Below, one piece after another: positions 36,902 to 46,446 of a stretch of 64,000 nucleotides of DNA. Origin of the DNA: Meishania litoralis (lineage in GTDB: Bacteria; Bacteroidota; Bacteroidia; Flavobacteriales; Flavobacteriaceae); contig NZ_JBHFPV010000001.1 of assembly GCF_042611095.1 (NCBI RefSeq), forward strand, positions 1,116,001 to 1,180,000, read 5' to 3'. The position numbers and the translations under genes were made by a program. Each line of letters begins with the position of its first letter. Position 1 is the stretch's first letter. The notes beneath the pieces are model-generated. The model searched no databases. It saw only the letters and a list, made by a program, of their open reading frames with translations, and was not told the origin of the DNA.

Positions 36902-38671
36902 ATGCAGTTGCTAAAACATATCAGATGTCCTGATGATCTTCGTAAACTCAAAGAAGAAGATCTACCGCTACTTGCCGATGAACTTCGCGACTTTATCATT
37001 GATATCGTTGCGGTCAAAGAAGGTCATTTAGGGGCGAGCCTTGGCATTGTTGAACTGACCATTGCCCTACACTATGTATTCGATACCCCGAACGATAAAT
37101 TGGTTTGGGATGTCGGCCATCAGGCTTACGGGCACAAAATATTGACGGGGCGAAAAGAAATTTTCGATACCAATAGGCAGCTTGGGGGCATTAGTGGTTT
37201 CCCGAAACGAAGCGAGAGCGAATATGATGATTTCGGTACCGGGCACAGTTCAACTTCAATTTCTGCCGTTTTGGGCATGGCCATTGCCTCGCAATTAAAA
37301 GGTAAGCACGAAAGACAACATATCGCCGTCATCGGTGATGCTTCCATTGCAGCTGGAATGGCCTTTGAGGGCCTCAACCATGCCGGTGTGACCGATGCCA
37401 ATATTTTAATAGTACTGAACGACAATGCCATTGGAATCGACCCCAGCGTGGGGGCACTGAAAAAATACCTGACCAATGTGAAAAGGGGCGTTGCCAAAGA
37501 TGAAAATATTTTCGAATGTCTCAACTTCGACTATTATGGCCCTGTTGACGGCCATGATCTAAATGCCCTGCTCAGCGAACTCAAAAGGCTAAAATCGGTC
37601 AAAGGCCCTAAATTGCTACATGTTATCTCCACCAAGGGCAAAGGCCTGCAACAGGCTGAAAAGGATCAAGTTACTTATCATGCCCCAGGCAAGTTCGATA
37701 AGAAAACAGGTGAACTGGAGAAAAGATCCGCCGACGGACTACCGCCCAAGTATCAGGATGTATTTGGACATACAATGGTTGAACTGGCCCATCAAAACAA
37801 AAAAATTGTAGGGATCACTCCTGCCATGCCTACCGGTAGTTCTTTAAAATATATGATGGAGACCTTTCCCGACAGGGCATTCGACGTCGGTATCGCCGAA
37901 CAACATGCCGTTACCATGGCTGCCGGAATGGCCGCGGAAGGCCTGATACCATTTTGTAACATATACTCCACTTTTTTACAACGGGCCTATGACCAAGTCA
38001 TTCATGATGTGGCCCTCCAAAATTTACCCGTTATCTTTTGTCTGGATCGTGCAGGCATCGTAGGCCAAGATGGAGCTACCCATCATGGCATGTATGATCT
38101 TGCCTACTTGCGCTGCATACCGAACCTTATTATTTTTGCCCCCTTGAACGAAACCGAACTCCGCAATATTATGTATACGGCCCAGATGGGATTGCAACAT
38201 CCGATCGCGATACGTTATCCAAGAGGTAGAGGCGTCGTTACGGATTGGAAATTGCCCTTCGAAATAATTGAAATGGGAAAAGGGAAGGAGTTAAAGAAAG
38301 GTTCGAAAATTGCGATATTATCCGTCGGCCATATCGGGAATATGATTTCCGATTTAATCGAACGTCTTGATTTCAAATCACTTATCGGACATTATAATAT
38401 GAGATTTGTCAAACCCATCGACAAGCATCTGCTACAAATGGTCTTTGACCAGTACGAGTATGTAATCACCGTAGAAGATGGTTGCAAAATAGGTGGTTTT
38501 GGCAGTGCCGTTTTAGAATCGGCCAACACCATGGGCCTAAAAAAGAATATTAAAATATTTGGGGTTGAAGATGTTTTTGTTGAACATGGAACTGTCGAAG
38601 AACTTCACCAAGTTGCGGGCATTGACATTTTGACCATCGAAAAATATTTAAGCTCCCTTGTCAATAAATAG
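36902..38671 (+). CDS. dxs: 1-deoxy-D-xylulose-5-phosphate synthase
   Basis: First enzyme of the MEP isoprenoid pathway: condenses pyruvate and glyceraldehyde 3-phosphate using thiamine diphosphate. 589 residues, slightly shorter than the usual 620-640. The ThDP site GDASIAAGMAFEGLNHAG with LNDNAIGIDP, the N-terminal DVGHQAYGHKILTGR and the pyrimidine-domain DVGIAEQHAVTMAAGMA (all trimmed) are intact. The start is the ATG at 36902 (an in-frame TTG lies 6 bases upstream) just after a -7 element. The next gene starts one base after the stop. Confidence 0.96.
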   Translation: MQLLKHIRCPDDLRKLKEEDLPLLADELRDFIIDIVAVKEGHLGASLGIVELTIALHYVFDTPNDKLVWDVGHQAYGHKILTGRKEIFDTNRQLGGISGFPKRSESEYDDFGTGHSSTSISAVLGMAIASQLKGKHERQHIAVIGDASIAAGMAFEGLNHAGVTDANILIVLNDNAIGIDPSVGALKKYLTNVKRGVAKDENIFECLNFDYYGPVDGHDLNALLSELKRLKSVKGPKLLHVISTKGKGLQQAEKDQVTYHAPGKFDKKTGELEKRSADGLPPKYQDVFGHTMVELAHQNKKIVGITPAMPTGSSLKYMMETFPDRAFDVGIAEQHAVTMAAGMAAEGLIPFCNIYSTFLQRAYDQVIHDVALQNLPVIFCLDRAGIVGQDGATHHGMYDLAYLRCIPNLIIFAPLNETELRNIMYTAQMGLQHPIAIRYPRGRGVVTDWKLPFEIIEMGKGKELKKGSKIAILSVGHIGNMISDLIERLDFKSLIGHYNMRFVKPIDKHLLQMVFDQYEYVITVEDGCKIGGFGSAVLESANTMGLKKNIKIFGVEDVFVEHGTVEELHQVAGIDILTIEKYLSSLVNK

Positions 38672-38672
38672 T

Positions 38673-39812
38673 ATGTACAAAAAAATTGCACTAAGTTTTT
38701 TCTTGTTTTCTTCATTGAATATCATTTGGGCTCAAGATACCATTCCACCTTCAAAGAAAGCGGATACGGTCTTAATTGAAACTACCATCGACACGATGGC
38801 AATAGATACGACGGTGGTCGACACTTTGGTCATCAGAAGAGAACAGGAAAGAATCAAGGACATAAAAAAAGGGGTTACCCTAAATACTTCGGTTATTTCC
38901 TTTAAGAAAACGAAGCCCTTGGACAAAGAGTATAAAAAGTTTCAAGTGCCGTCGTTCTGGCAAAAAATCAACCTATTGGGACTTAATTTTAGCGAAGTGG
39001 CGTTTGTCAATTGGAATGCGGGGGGAAACAACTCAGTATCCGCCTTGGCAAATATCCGTTTCGAACGAAATTACAAGTTTCGATATATTCAATGGGAGAA
39101 TTACCTCGAAATGCGCTATGGTCTCAATGCCCAAGACAACCAAAAACTGCGGAAGACAGATGATGCATTACGCTTTAGTTCTACGTTCGGTTACCGCAGG
39201 GATACCATTAGCAATTGGTACTATTCTGCCAAGGCCAATTTCAATACACAGTTCTCGAACGGATATAAATACCCCGATAGAACCGCGCCCATTTCACGGT
39301 CACTATCGCCCGGATACTTCTTTCTAGGGGCAGGTACCAGTTATATTTCTGAAGGACGTAAATTCAATCTTTATATTTCACCCCTGACTCAAAAAGCGAC
39401 CGTCGTTCTTGACCAAGACCTAGCCGATAAAGGCGCTTTCGGTGTGGAAAAAGCGGTTCTCGATGCCGATGGCAATGTAATTCAAAATGGGAAGAACCTT
39501 TTTCTCGAGCTTGGTTTTCTTGTCACCAACCATTGGGAAACCCAAGTTGCCAAGAACATAGCCTTAAAACATAGAATAAACCTATATACCGATTATTTGC
39601 GCAAATTCGGCAATATAGATGTAGATTGGGAGCTGAATATGGATCTACAGGTGAACGAATATATCGTCACGACAATCGGCACTCATTTGATATATGACGA
39701 CGATATTCTTTTTGATCCGGTAAAAGATGCCGATGGAATTGTGATCGATCCCGGAGAGCCCCGTATTCAATTCAAGCAATTATTGGGGGTCGGGGTGTCG
39801 TATAATTTCTGA
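38673..39812 (+). CDS. DUF3078 outer-membrane beta-barrel protein
   Basis: 379 residues. A signal peptide (FLFSSLNIIWAQ) is followed by a Thr/Asp-rich linker (TTIDTMAIDTTVVDTLV) and a barrel beginning FWQKINLLGLNFSEVAFVNWNAGGNNS, of which NLLGLNFSEVAFVNWNAGG is the DUF3078 hallmark. Ends on an aromatic strand (GVGVSYNF). The ATG at 38673 follows the dxs stop by one base, a frequent order in Flavobacteria, so they are probably co-transcribed. Function unknown. Confidence 0.85.
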   Translation: MYKKIALSFFLFSSLNIIWAQDTIPPSKKADTVLIETTIDTMAIDTTVVDTLVIRREQERIKDIKKGVTLNTSVISFKKTKPLDKEYKKFQVPSFWQKINLLGLNFSEVAFVNWNAGGNNSVSALANIRFERNYKFRYIQWENYLEMRYGLNAQDNQKLRKTDDALRFSSTFGYRRDTISNWYYSAKANFNTQFSNGYKYPDRTAPISRSLSPGYFFLGAGTSYISEGRKFNLYISPLTQKATVVLDQDLADKGAFGVEKAVLDADGNVIQNGKNLFLELGFLVTNHWETQVAKNIALKHRINLYTDYLRKFGNIDVDWELNMDLQVNEYIVTTIGTHLIYDDDILFDPVKDADGIVIDPGEPRIQFKQLLGVGVSYNF

Positions 39813-39918
39813 GATTCTGCAAAATAACGAAAGCCTTCCCGAAGGGAAAGCTTCCGCTTTTCATAGCAATTTCTCTCTTTGGCCCGAGAGCAGGGCTACT
39901 AACAGTCAAAAACTTACT

Positions 39919-40806
39919 TCAGTTTTGTTTTGCTTTTTTTACTTGAAAGGCCCTTGAAATATTGAATCCGAAATGGATATCCCCATTAAAAAAACCACCG
40001 TTGGTTTCGGCGATGAACCCTTTTTCGATCATCGACACCGCATTGGTAAAGACGAGTTGGAAGATGTGGCCCCCCGTCTCGATATCGACCCCAAAAGCAA
40101 TCGAGTTCTTTACGTCGATTGATTCAAACGGATTCAAATTATAGTAATACTCCCCGTTAATAGAAACGCGCTGGCTTATTTTAATACGCGTACCAATGCC
40201 AAGTGCTACCATATCGTGCGGGTCATTATTCTCGGATACCGTATTAAAATGAATGAATGTGGGCATTAACTGTAATGAGACATTCGGGCCAAATTTTCTA
40301 GCCACCAATATTTGACCGGTATAGGTCAGCCGTTCACTAAAGGTGGGTTTGTTCTCTGGCAAGTAATCTTTTATCGTCTTTGCGGTTGTGCTACCAAAAA
40401 GTGTCATGCCAAAAGGAAATGGGTTTTCGCCCGACTTTTGTTGAAGCAGCCGGTATTTTCCATAGATATCAAAAGTCTTTTCGAACGAGCTGCGCCCAAC
40501 GGCCAAGGTGAGCCTATCGTTCAAAGCATATTCAAAACCGAATCTTATGTTCGAATCATCAAGGCCAAAGAGTTGGTCAAAACCGGAATTTATGCGACCG
40601 AAACGGTGAGAAATCAAAAATTCCAAAACTCCCGTTTTACGGGTCTCTACAGAGTGCCCGTTCAACAATCGCGTGCCGTTAAAAGTGCCTGAAACCGTCA
40701 AAGTGGTGTCTGATGCCTCTTCCTCCAAAATGGATTCCAAATCTTGGGCCAAGTTCTTGAAAGGCAACACCGAGACAATGATGAATAAAAAGAGATAGTT
40801 CTTCAT
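39919..40806 (-). CDS. DUF5777-type outer-membrane beta-barrel protein
   Basis: 295 residues from the ATG at 40806, four bases after the YceI stop. The signal peptide (MKNYLFLFIIVSVLPFKNLAQ, one residue over when written whole, so cut to YLFLFIIVSVLPFKNLAQ) precedes a barrel with SVETRKTGVLEFLISHRFG and RLTLAVGRSSFEKTFDIYGKY, landmarks of DUF5777. It is the last gene of a minus-strand cluster with YceI, an OB-fold protein, a mono-haem lipoprotein and a YxFxxD-repeat lipoprotein. It could be the outer-membrane conduit of that set. Function unknown. Confidence 0.8.
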   Translation of the reverse strand: MKNYLFLFIIVSVLPFKNLAQDLESILEEEASDTTLTVSGTFNGTRLLNGHSVETRKTGVLEFLISHRFGRINSGFDQLFGLDDSNIRFGFEYALNDRLTLAVGRSSFEKTFDIYGKYRLLQQKSGENPFPFGMTLFGSTTAKTIKDYLPENKPTFSERLTYTGQILVARKFGPNVSLQLMPTFIHFNTVSENNDPHDMVALGIGTRIKISQRVSINGEYYYNLNPFESIDVKNSIAFGVDIETGGHIFQLVFTNAVSMIEKGFIAETNGGFFNGDIHFGFNISRAFQVKKAKQN

Positions 40807-40810
40807 ACGA

Positions 40811-41362
40811 TTATTCATAGGGTTTGTGATGTAGTTCAAATGATACCTTAATGGTCTTTGCAATGTTATTTGCCACTATGGCCGGAATCTTAATCTTAAA
40901 ATCGGCGACATCTACCTTAAAATCGCCTTTTAAGATAATCTCGTCATCCATCATTTTTATATCTACCATGGTGCTGATTTCCTTTTTCTCGCCATGAACG
41001 GTCAAGGTACCGACTATTTCGGTCGCCGTATTGGTGCCATCAATTTCATTTAGGTTCTTTATCTCGCCCGAGAAAGTAGCCTTAGGGTACTTGTGCGATT
41101 CGACATAGTTCTCATTGAAATGCTCTTGCATCAAGGCCTTTTCGAACATGAATGAACGCATCAAAAGCTGAATGGCAATCTTACCCGTGGTGGTATCGAT
41201 TATGCTCAAGACCTGATTGTTATCGGCCTTGATATCTTCTACGATCGAATGCGAAAAAAAAGATACAAAACCTTCTTTGGTAAGAAACTTGTCTTGGGCA
41301 CTTGCCATATTCACGGCGGACAACAAAAAAAACAATCCGAAAATTTTTGCCATAAATCTCAT
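40811..41362 (-). CDS. YceI-family periplasmic lipocalin-like protein
   Basis: 183 residues from MRFMAKIFG at 41362; the ATG overlaps the upstream gene's stop (ATGA), which decides the start over a longer open frame. A signal peptide ends at MASA-Q. The YceI eight-stranded barrel shows FVSFFSHSIVEDIKADN, YPKATFSGEI, VGTLTVHGEKKEI and the closing IKVSFEL. Family members bind isoprenoid chains (polyprenyl or quinone-like lipids), which fits a cluster of redox-type lipoproteins. Ligand is not determined here. Confidence 0.85.
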   Translation of the reverse strand: MRFMAKIFGLFFLLSAVNMASAQDKFLTKEGFVSFFSHSIVEDIKADNNQVLSIIDTTTGKIAIQLLMRSFMFEKALMQEHFNENYVESHKYPKATFSGEIKNLNEIDGTNTATEIVGTLTVHGEKKEISTMVDIKMMDDEIILKGDFKVDVADFKIKIPAIVANNIAKTIKVSFELHHKPYE

Positions 41363-41781
41363 TCTACTATAGTACATCTTACCATTATTACATCTAGCAA
41401 ATATCCTGTGCAGATGCCCTTTATGCCGATATCCTGTCCAACTTTTAAATTCAAAACCTTTCCGTTTTCTTCCGGTAACAAATGGCAAATAATACTGGAT
41501 TCGGAATCTTCATCCTTTAAAGTAATCACGCTGTTGCCCTTTAGAGTAGATACTTCAAAAACCCTTCCTTTTACCAAAATTACACTTTCAGAGTATTTTT
41601 CATTGGTAGCAATTTCATTTTCCTGATATTCATCGATTAGGTTTTGCGCGGTCAAAACGTACGATGCTTCCGCCTGCTTGACATCTAGATGGGGTTTATT
41701 GTACCAATAAATCGAGGCCAATAGCAAAGGTATTGCCAGCAGTAAAAAACCTAGTATTATATTAAACCGTGTACCTCTCAA
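41359..41781 (-). CDS. Membrane-anchored OB-fold (tRNA_anti-like) protein
   Basis: 140 residues: an N-terminal transmembrane anchor (about 7-26, NIILGFLLLAIPLLLASIYW) and a C-terminal OB fold (about 55-140) with LVKGRVFEVSTLKGNSVITL, SSIICHLL and VGQDIGIKGICTGYLLDVIMVRC (trimmed). Similar small OB proteins of the tRNA_anti-like type occur in Bacteroidota redox clusters. It starts 12 bp after the haem lipoprotein gene and overlaps YceI by 4 bp. Despite the family name, an RNA role is unlikely for an exported domain. Function unknown. Confidence 0.7.
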   Translation of the reverse strand: MRGTRFNIILGFLLLAIPLLLASIYWYNKPHLDVKQAEASYVLTAQNLIDEYQENEIATNEKYSESVILVKGRVFEVSTLKGNSVITLKDEDSESSIICHLLPEENGKVLNLKVGQDIGIKGICTGYLLDVIMVRCTIVE

Positions 41782-41793
41782 ATCAATCGTTTT

Positions 41794-42150
41794 TTAATTG
41801 TTCATGGCTCCGTCATCCACCCAACACTTAATTGCGGTTATTTCGGCCATGGTCAAACTACCCTCTTTGGGCATTGCCCTTGATTGTGTAACATCTTTTA
41901 TCAAACCCGCGATACCGGCAACACCATTGTATGTTGTAAGATTTGGCGCAAAAGGCTCACTACCGTCGCCATTATGGCAGGGCATACAGTTCGAATCGAT
42001 CAAAGGCCTGATCGTTTCGCCGTAAAGCACCGGAGTTTCGCATTCGCCATCAACCTGTATTTCTTCATTTTCGACGTTATACTCACACGACAATATCGTT
42101 AATGCCATTGTGCCTATTGTCATACTCTTAAGTATTACTTTAATTCTCAT
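41794..42150 (-). CDS. Mono-haem cytochrome-like lipoprotein
   Basis: 118 residues with a lipobox (ALTILSC, Cys22) and one haem-binding motif CMPCH (55-59) in IRPLIDSNCMPCHNGDGSE; RAMPKEG supplies a possible Met ligand and CWVDDGA near the end is typical of short cytochrome domains found in Bacteroidota and Planctomycetes. A Cys pair (Cys37 and the late Cys) may add a disulfide. Second gene of the minus-strand cluster, 19 bp after the YxFxxD lipoprotein. Likely electron carrier; partner unknown. Confidence 0.8.
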   Translation of the reverse strand: MRIKVILKSMTIGTMALTILSCEYNVENEEIQVDGECETPVLYGETIRPLIDSNCMPCHNGDGSEPFAPNLTTYNGVAGIAGLIKDVTQSRAMPKEGSLTMAEITAIKCWVDDGAMNN

Positions 42151-42169
42151 ATAGGTTTAAAGATAAAGA

Positions 42170-43774
42170 TTAGTCCGTTAGGGGGCTGGTACCGGTATTT
42201 AGGATCGGCCAAACCCCCGGGGAAGGGAAACTGATTCCTTTATTGTCGCCACGTGCCTCATCTTGTCCGAAATAATATAATGGCCAACCTTTATACGTTA
42301 ATTGGGTTCTACCAAAGACATCGATGGCGCCAAAATCGGCAGCGTTGAATATGCTGGGTATTTTGTCCAAAGTGATTTCAGCGATGGGCCAGACCGAGTT
42401 ATTGGAAAAATCCGGGTTGGTGAAATTATTAGTGTCTTTGGTATCATTGATAAACCCGTAAAGTGTTCTTCCATCTATATCGGTCATATAAAATGTTGCC
42501 CCATCACCAGGAGAATAATCCCCTAAATAATTTACTCCATCATGACCCACCAATTGAGCACTGACATACATTAAGGAATAATCGGGTTTGGCGATATACC
42601 ATACATTGTTCACAGCATCTCCATTAGTGTCACCTGCGGCCGAATCACCTACAAAATAATACAAGGGCCAACCCTTATAGGTGGTTTGCTTCGAACCATC
42701 GGATCGGTCGATTGTTGCAAAATCAGAGCTATCCAATCCATCATCGACAATAATATCTTCGCTGTAAAAAACGGGCCATGTGTTCAAACACCCATCAATG
42801 CATTGCGATGTTTCCTTTGAATCTAGAGAAAAAAAGTATAATGATATACCCTCGGCATCGGTCATAATACTTCCGAAGCCGGGATCCTCTGCAAGTTTGA
42901 CCGTGCTCTGTGGTGCCGGCGCGATTTCTGTGTTCAAATTCGCTATTGGCCATACCCCCGGAGCCGGAAAACTAATCCCTTTATTATCTCCACGAGCTTC
43001 GTCCTGACCGAAATAATATAATGGCCAACCCTTATATGTCAGCTGTGTTCGGCCAAAAACATCGATCGTGCCGAAGTCTTCAACATTTAGAACACTAGGT
43101 ATTTTATCAAGGTCAATTTCGGCAATGGGCCAAACGGCATCGTTCGAGAAATCAGGATTTGTAAAATTATTGGTGTCTTTTTGATCATTGATAAAGCGAT
43201 ACAAGGTATTGCCCTCAAAATCTACGAGATATGTGGTAGCACCATCACCTTGCGTATAGTCTTCCAAATAATTATTGCCATCATGGCCGACCAACTGGGC
43301 ACTGGCATACATCAACGAATAGTCAGGTTTGGCGACGTACCAAATATCGTTGACCCCATCACCGTTGGTATCTCCTTCTGACGTATCGTTGGCGAAATAA
43401 TACAAGGGCCACCCTTTATAAGTTGTTTGTTTGGCCCCGTCAGTTCTATCAATGGTAGCAAAATCAGCAGTATTCAAGCCCGTATCGACTGTAATGGTCT
43501 CTTGAAAGAAAACCGGCCAAGAACTTAGGCAACCATCTAAACACTCTGATGTATCCTTGGTATCGCGCGAAAACAAATAAAGTGATTTTCCTTCGGCATC
43601 GGTCATTATTTTTCCGAATGCAGCATTGTCTATGAGCCTAATTGTATTGGGCGTTGGTTCAGGATTATCAATTGGTTGGCCACCACCCGTCTCTGGCGGA
43701 TCGGGAGCGTCATCTTTACTACATCCAAAGAGCAAAAAAACAATAGTTAGCGTTAAATGGCCTAGATTTTTCAT
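42170..43774 (-). CDS. Duplicated YxFxxD-repeat lipoprotein (COG4315/Lipoprotein_15 type)
   Basis: Lipoprotein of 534 residues (LLFGC, Cys18). After a Pro-rich linker it consists of two near-identical halves of about 240 residues, each with four copies of the Yx(F)xxD motif: YLFSRD, YYFAND, YRFIND, YYFGQD in the first half and YFFSLD, YYFVGD, YGFIND, YYFGQD in the second. Each half also carries a Cys pair (SECLDGCL; SQCIDGCL) followed by WPVF. Standard family members have two such repeats, so this is an expanded form. It heads a cluster of redox-type exported proteins and is divergent from a LytTR regulator. Molecular function unknown. Confidence 0.82.
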   Translation of the reverse strand: MKNLGHLTLTIVFLLFGCSKDDAPDPPETGGGQPIDNPEPTPNTIRLIDNAAFGKIMTDAEGKSLYLFSRDTKDTSECLDGCLSSWPVFFQETITVDTGLNTADFATIDRTDGAKQTTYKGWPLYYFANDTSEGDTNGDGVNDIWYVAKPDYSLMYASAQLVGHDGNNYLEDYTQGDGATTYLVDFEGNTLYRFINDQKDTNNFTNPDFSNDAVWPIAEIDLDKIPSVLNVEDFGTIDVFGRTQLTYKGWPLYYFGQDEARGDNKGISFPAPGVWPIANLNTEIAPAPQSTVKLAEDPGFGSIMTDAEGISLYFFSLDSKETSQCIDGCLNTWPVFYSEDIIVDDGLDSSDFATIDRSDGSKQTTYKGWPLYYFVGDSAAGDTNGDAVNNVWYIAKPDYSLMYVSAQLVGHDGVNYLGDYSPGDGATFYMTDIDGRTLYGFINDTKDTNNFTNPDFSNNSVWPIAEITLDKIPSIFNAADFGAIDVFGRTQLTYKGWPLYYFGQDEARGDNKGISFPSPGVWPILNTGTSPLTD

Positions 43775-43904
43775 AATTTGTGTTCTTTGTAGTTCTATTT
43801 AAAGCCTAAATTAAACCCGTTACCTCACCTGTATCAAATAAAAGACGGTGAACGTGAAAAAATCAAGCTTGAAACCGAATTATTAACCCTAAAGTACTTT
43901 CTCT

Positions 43905-45035
43905 TTGAAAAAAGATAATCTCTACCTGTTCACCTTATTGGCCATCTCGATCATCGTTTTCCTGATCGGCTATTTTAGCATGGCGTATATGGTAAAGGTG
44001 AGTACCAACCAATTGTTGGAGATTCAAATTGAGTCGAGCAAGCGAGAGGCACGTGAATTTGCCGAACTTGTTTCGTCGCAGTTGGCGAACGGAATACCCC
44101 GTGAGGTCGTCGTCGACAACATTCAAAAAAGTATAGAGGGCACCGACATAGAAACAGGTTTCGTATGTATGTTTGATTGGTCAGGGGTAGAAATATGCCA
44201 TCCTGACCCCAATAAGATAGGGCAACAGACCAATCCGAACGAATCATATGTTAGATCTATCGAAGACCAGATCAATTCAGAGGATTTTTATGATCTCTTG
44301 ACCAACAAGAAGTCACAAGGTGGAATCAGGGATTTTTCCAATGAAAATCGAAGCTCTGAGATTATCTACCTGTACCCGGTCAAAAATTCGGATTGGATTA
44401 TCGCGGCCCACGCGAACATTACGAAAATCGAGAAACAGATCAAACAGTTGAAGTTCAACTTTATGTTGGTCTACCTGTTATCGAGTGCCACCATTGTACT
44501 ATTATGCCTTCTTATGGTCCGGTTTTTAGGAAGCTATTACGAAAAGACCTTAGAAACCAAAAATGAAAAACTGGCAGAAGAGGTCGTAAATCTTTCGAAA
44601 CTGAATACCGATCTAGGCAACTATCGCAATCGCATCGCCAAAAAAATAGAGGAGGAAAATCAGGTAGAAAACGACAATTCGGAAGATCAGGTGAAAATTA
44701 AGAATAGGCTGTTGACCTATTCAAAAGACAAACTGATAAGCATCAAAGTTGATGAAATCGCCTTTATCGGCACCGAAAATTCAATCACCTGGATCACCTC
44801 TCTAGATGGTAAGCGCTATAGCAGCAACTCTAGCCTTGATGAGCTCTATAACAGTTTGGATCCCATGCTTTTTTTCAGGGCCAATAGGCAGTACATCATC
44901 TCGGTCCAGGGCATCGATGAAATCTTAAGGTACGGAAACAATCAACTAAAGATAAGGCTGAACCCACCTTCGAGTGAAGCGATTATTATTAGTAAAAATA
45001 AGGCTTCAGAGTTTAAAAAATGGTTGAATATGTAG
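43905..45035 (+). CDS. Membrane-bound Cache-like sensor with LytTR DNA-binding domain
   Basis: One-component transmembrane regulator of 376 residues: TM1 (about 8-28), a periplasmic Cache-like domain (about 35-180; GFVCMFDWSGVEICHPDPNKIG, DWIIAAHANITKIE), TM2 (about 185-205), a cytosolic coiled coil (about 215-260) and a LytTR domain (about 268-376; KLISIKVDEIAFIGTENSITWI in part, FFRANRQYIISVQGI, ASEFKKWLNM). The only in-frame start is TTG at 43905, since a stop lies 15 bases upstream. It is divergent from the YxFxxD-lipoprotein cluster and probably controls it in response to an extracytoplasmic ligand. Confidence 0.8.
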   Translation: MKKDNLYLFTLLAISIIVFLIGYFSMAYMVKVSTNQLLEIQIESSKREAREFAELVSSQLANGIPREVVVDNIQKSIEGTDIETGFVCMFDWSGVEICHPDPNKIGQQTNPNESYVRSIEDQINSEDFYDLLTNKKSQGGIRDFSNENRSSEIIYLYPVKNSDWIIAAHANITKIEKQIKQLKFNFMLVYLLSSATIVLLCLLMVRFLGSYYEKTLETKNEKLAEEVVNLSKLNTDLGNYRNRIAKKIEEENQVENDNSEDQVKIKNRLLTYSKDKLISIKVDEIAFIGTENSITWITSLDGKRYSSNSSLDELYNSLDPMLFFRANRQYIISVQGIDEILRYGNNQLKIRLNPPSSEAIIISKNKASEFKKWLNM

Positions 45036-45438
45036 TTTAACGGCATTTTTATCAGTGCCGAACCATAGAAGTTCAGTACTAAAATTTCCGTTTCAAGCGT
45101 GATTTTTTCCCCTTCACATAGTTTTATTTGAAAATTGGCATGTAAATTCTTCCCTTTACACCATCAAACAAAAGGTGGTTCCCTACTATTGCCATTCTTC
45201 TTTTGTAAACTTTGGGGTTTCTATTGAAATTCTTTTAAAAAGGATTTTTTAAAACACGAAGTGAGCGAGATTATGACGGTTATTTAAGTCATAGAATCGC
45301 GGCAATTAATGCACAGGTAATATTCTATTTACCGGTGTCAGACAAAAAACTTCCCTAAGCATATTGATTGTTCGTGACGTCTAAGTCGGCGTACGAACAA
45401 AAAATATCGAATATTTAACCATTTTAATATATAATGCA
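45036..45438. other. 403-bp intergenic region, no gene recognised
   Basis: No supported reading frame on either strand. An inverted repeat GTTCGT (45370-45375) / ACGAAC (45393-45398) lies about 40 bp upstream of the next gene and may belong to its promoter. A short CGGCA/TGCCG hairpin follows the LytTR gene but has no T run. Otherwise nothing stands out. Confidence 0.4.
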
Positions 45439-46296
45439 ATGAAAAAAAGGAAGTTTTTAGTCACACTAGGGATTATAGGGTTTATGTCCACATCATGCTC
45501 TGTGGATGACAATGGATTGAACGTGGCCAATCTAAGAGCGGATCTCGATGAACTCAACAATATTACTACCTCAGGTTCTTGGAGGATCGCTAATTTCTCG
45601 GAATCAGACGACGATCATACCAGTGACTTTACAGGATATGACTTTTTCTTTGAAGACGATGGCAGCTTATTTGCCATTAGCCAAACAAACAATATCAATG
45701 GCCGATGGTCGTTGACCATGGACGAATCTGGGGAGGATTTCAGTTCGAACGATGATTGCGGAAACTGCACAAATTTTCAACTTCTCGACGTCTTGACCGC
45801 CTGTTCTGACTGGTATGTTGATAAACTGGAACGTAATGATGAAGATTTGGAAGACAGCCTTTCGGGATATCGGTTCAATTTTTCCAATGACGGAACATTT
45901 AGTGCCATGAAAGGTACGACCAGCTACCAAGGCAGTTGGGAAAGTAGTGGCACCGGTAATGACATCACAGTGTTAATTACAATTTCGGATATTCCTGAGA
46001 TCGAGGAAACATGGAGGCTTCATGAAATAGAACTGGAAAATGGGGAAAGTAAAGTCGACCTAAGGATAGGCGATGATAGATTGCGTTTTAAAAATAATTG
46101 TTCGCGACTAGATTTGGCGAACACGAACAGTGGTCAAAATGAGGTGGATTTCAATATTTTCTTTGAAAGCCCTGTCAATTTCAACCGCCTAAGCCAAGAT
46201 TGGGAAATCATTTCATACACGAGTTCAAAAATTGAATTGGTACACGTCAGTGGGGGTAATGGCGGCACCGATTTATTGACCTTCGAAAAGAACTAA
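45439..46296 (+). CDS. Secreted lipoprotein with two lipocalin-like domains
   Basis: 285 residues with a lipobox (GFMSTSC, Cys20). Two related beta domains follow: the first (about 45-100) with SGSWRIANFSESDDDHTSDF and NGRWSLTMDE, the second (about 120-180) with CSDWYVDKLERNDEDLEDS and YQGSWESSGTGND; both show the W...F.DDG.F pattern of lipocalin-like proteins. Several Asp-rich stretches suggest calcium binding. Monocistronic, ending in a strong terminator. Function unknown. Confidence 0.7.
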   Translation: MKKRKFLVTLGIIGFMSTSCSVDDNGLNVANLRADLDELNNITTSGSWRIANFSESDDDHTSDFTGYDFFFEDDGSLFAISQTNNINGRWSLTMDESGEDFSSNDDCGNCTNFQLLDVLTACSDWYVDKLERNDEDLEDSLSGYRFNFSNDGTFSAMKGTTSYQGSWESSGTGNDITVLITISDIPEIEETWRLHEIELENGESKVDLRIGDDRLRFKNNCSRLDLANTNSGQNEVDFNIFFESPVNFNRLSQDWEIISYTSSKIELVHVSGGNGGTDLLTFEKN

Positions 46297-46394
46297 CCTA
46301 CTCTACCAGGCCCCTGGTCGCTGTACTAGTTGAATGTCGATTGATAGAACCTTTATGGGAAAAACATGCTATGAAAAAGTGAAAGGTTCTCAAC

Positions 46395-46423
46395 AAACCG
46401 CCCCATACTATCGGGGCGGTTTT
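46395..46423. terminator. Rho-independent terminator, possibly bidirectional
   Basis: AAACCGCCCC (46395-46404) pairs with GGGGCGGTTT (46413-46422), with a T on the plus side and an A run on the other. It lies between the lipocalin-like lipoprotein gene and the convergent dGTPase gene and can serve both. Confidence 0.8.
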
Positions 46424-46446
46424 AAGTATGGCATTGTGAATACCTA

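Noticed and set aside
39831..39852. Hairpin after the DUF3078 gene
   Set aside because: Contains a mismatch and lacks a T run, so I did not call a terminator.
45370..45398. GTTCGT/ACGAAC inverted repeat as an operator
   Set aside because: Only six-bp arms, 17-bp spacing and no regulator next to it; mentioned only in the gap description.
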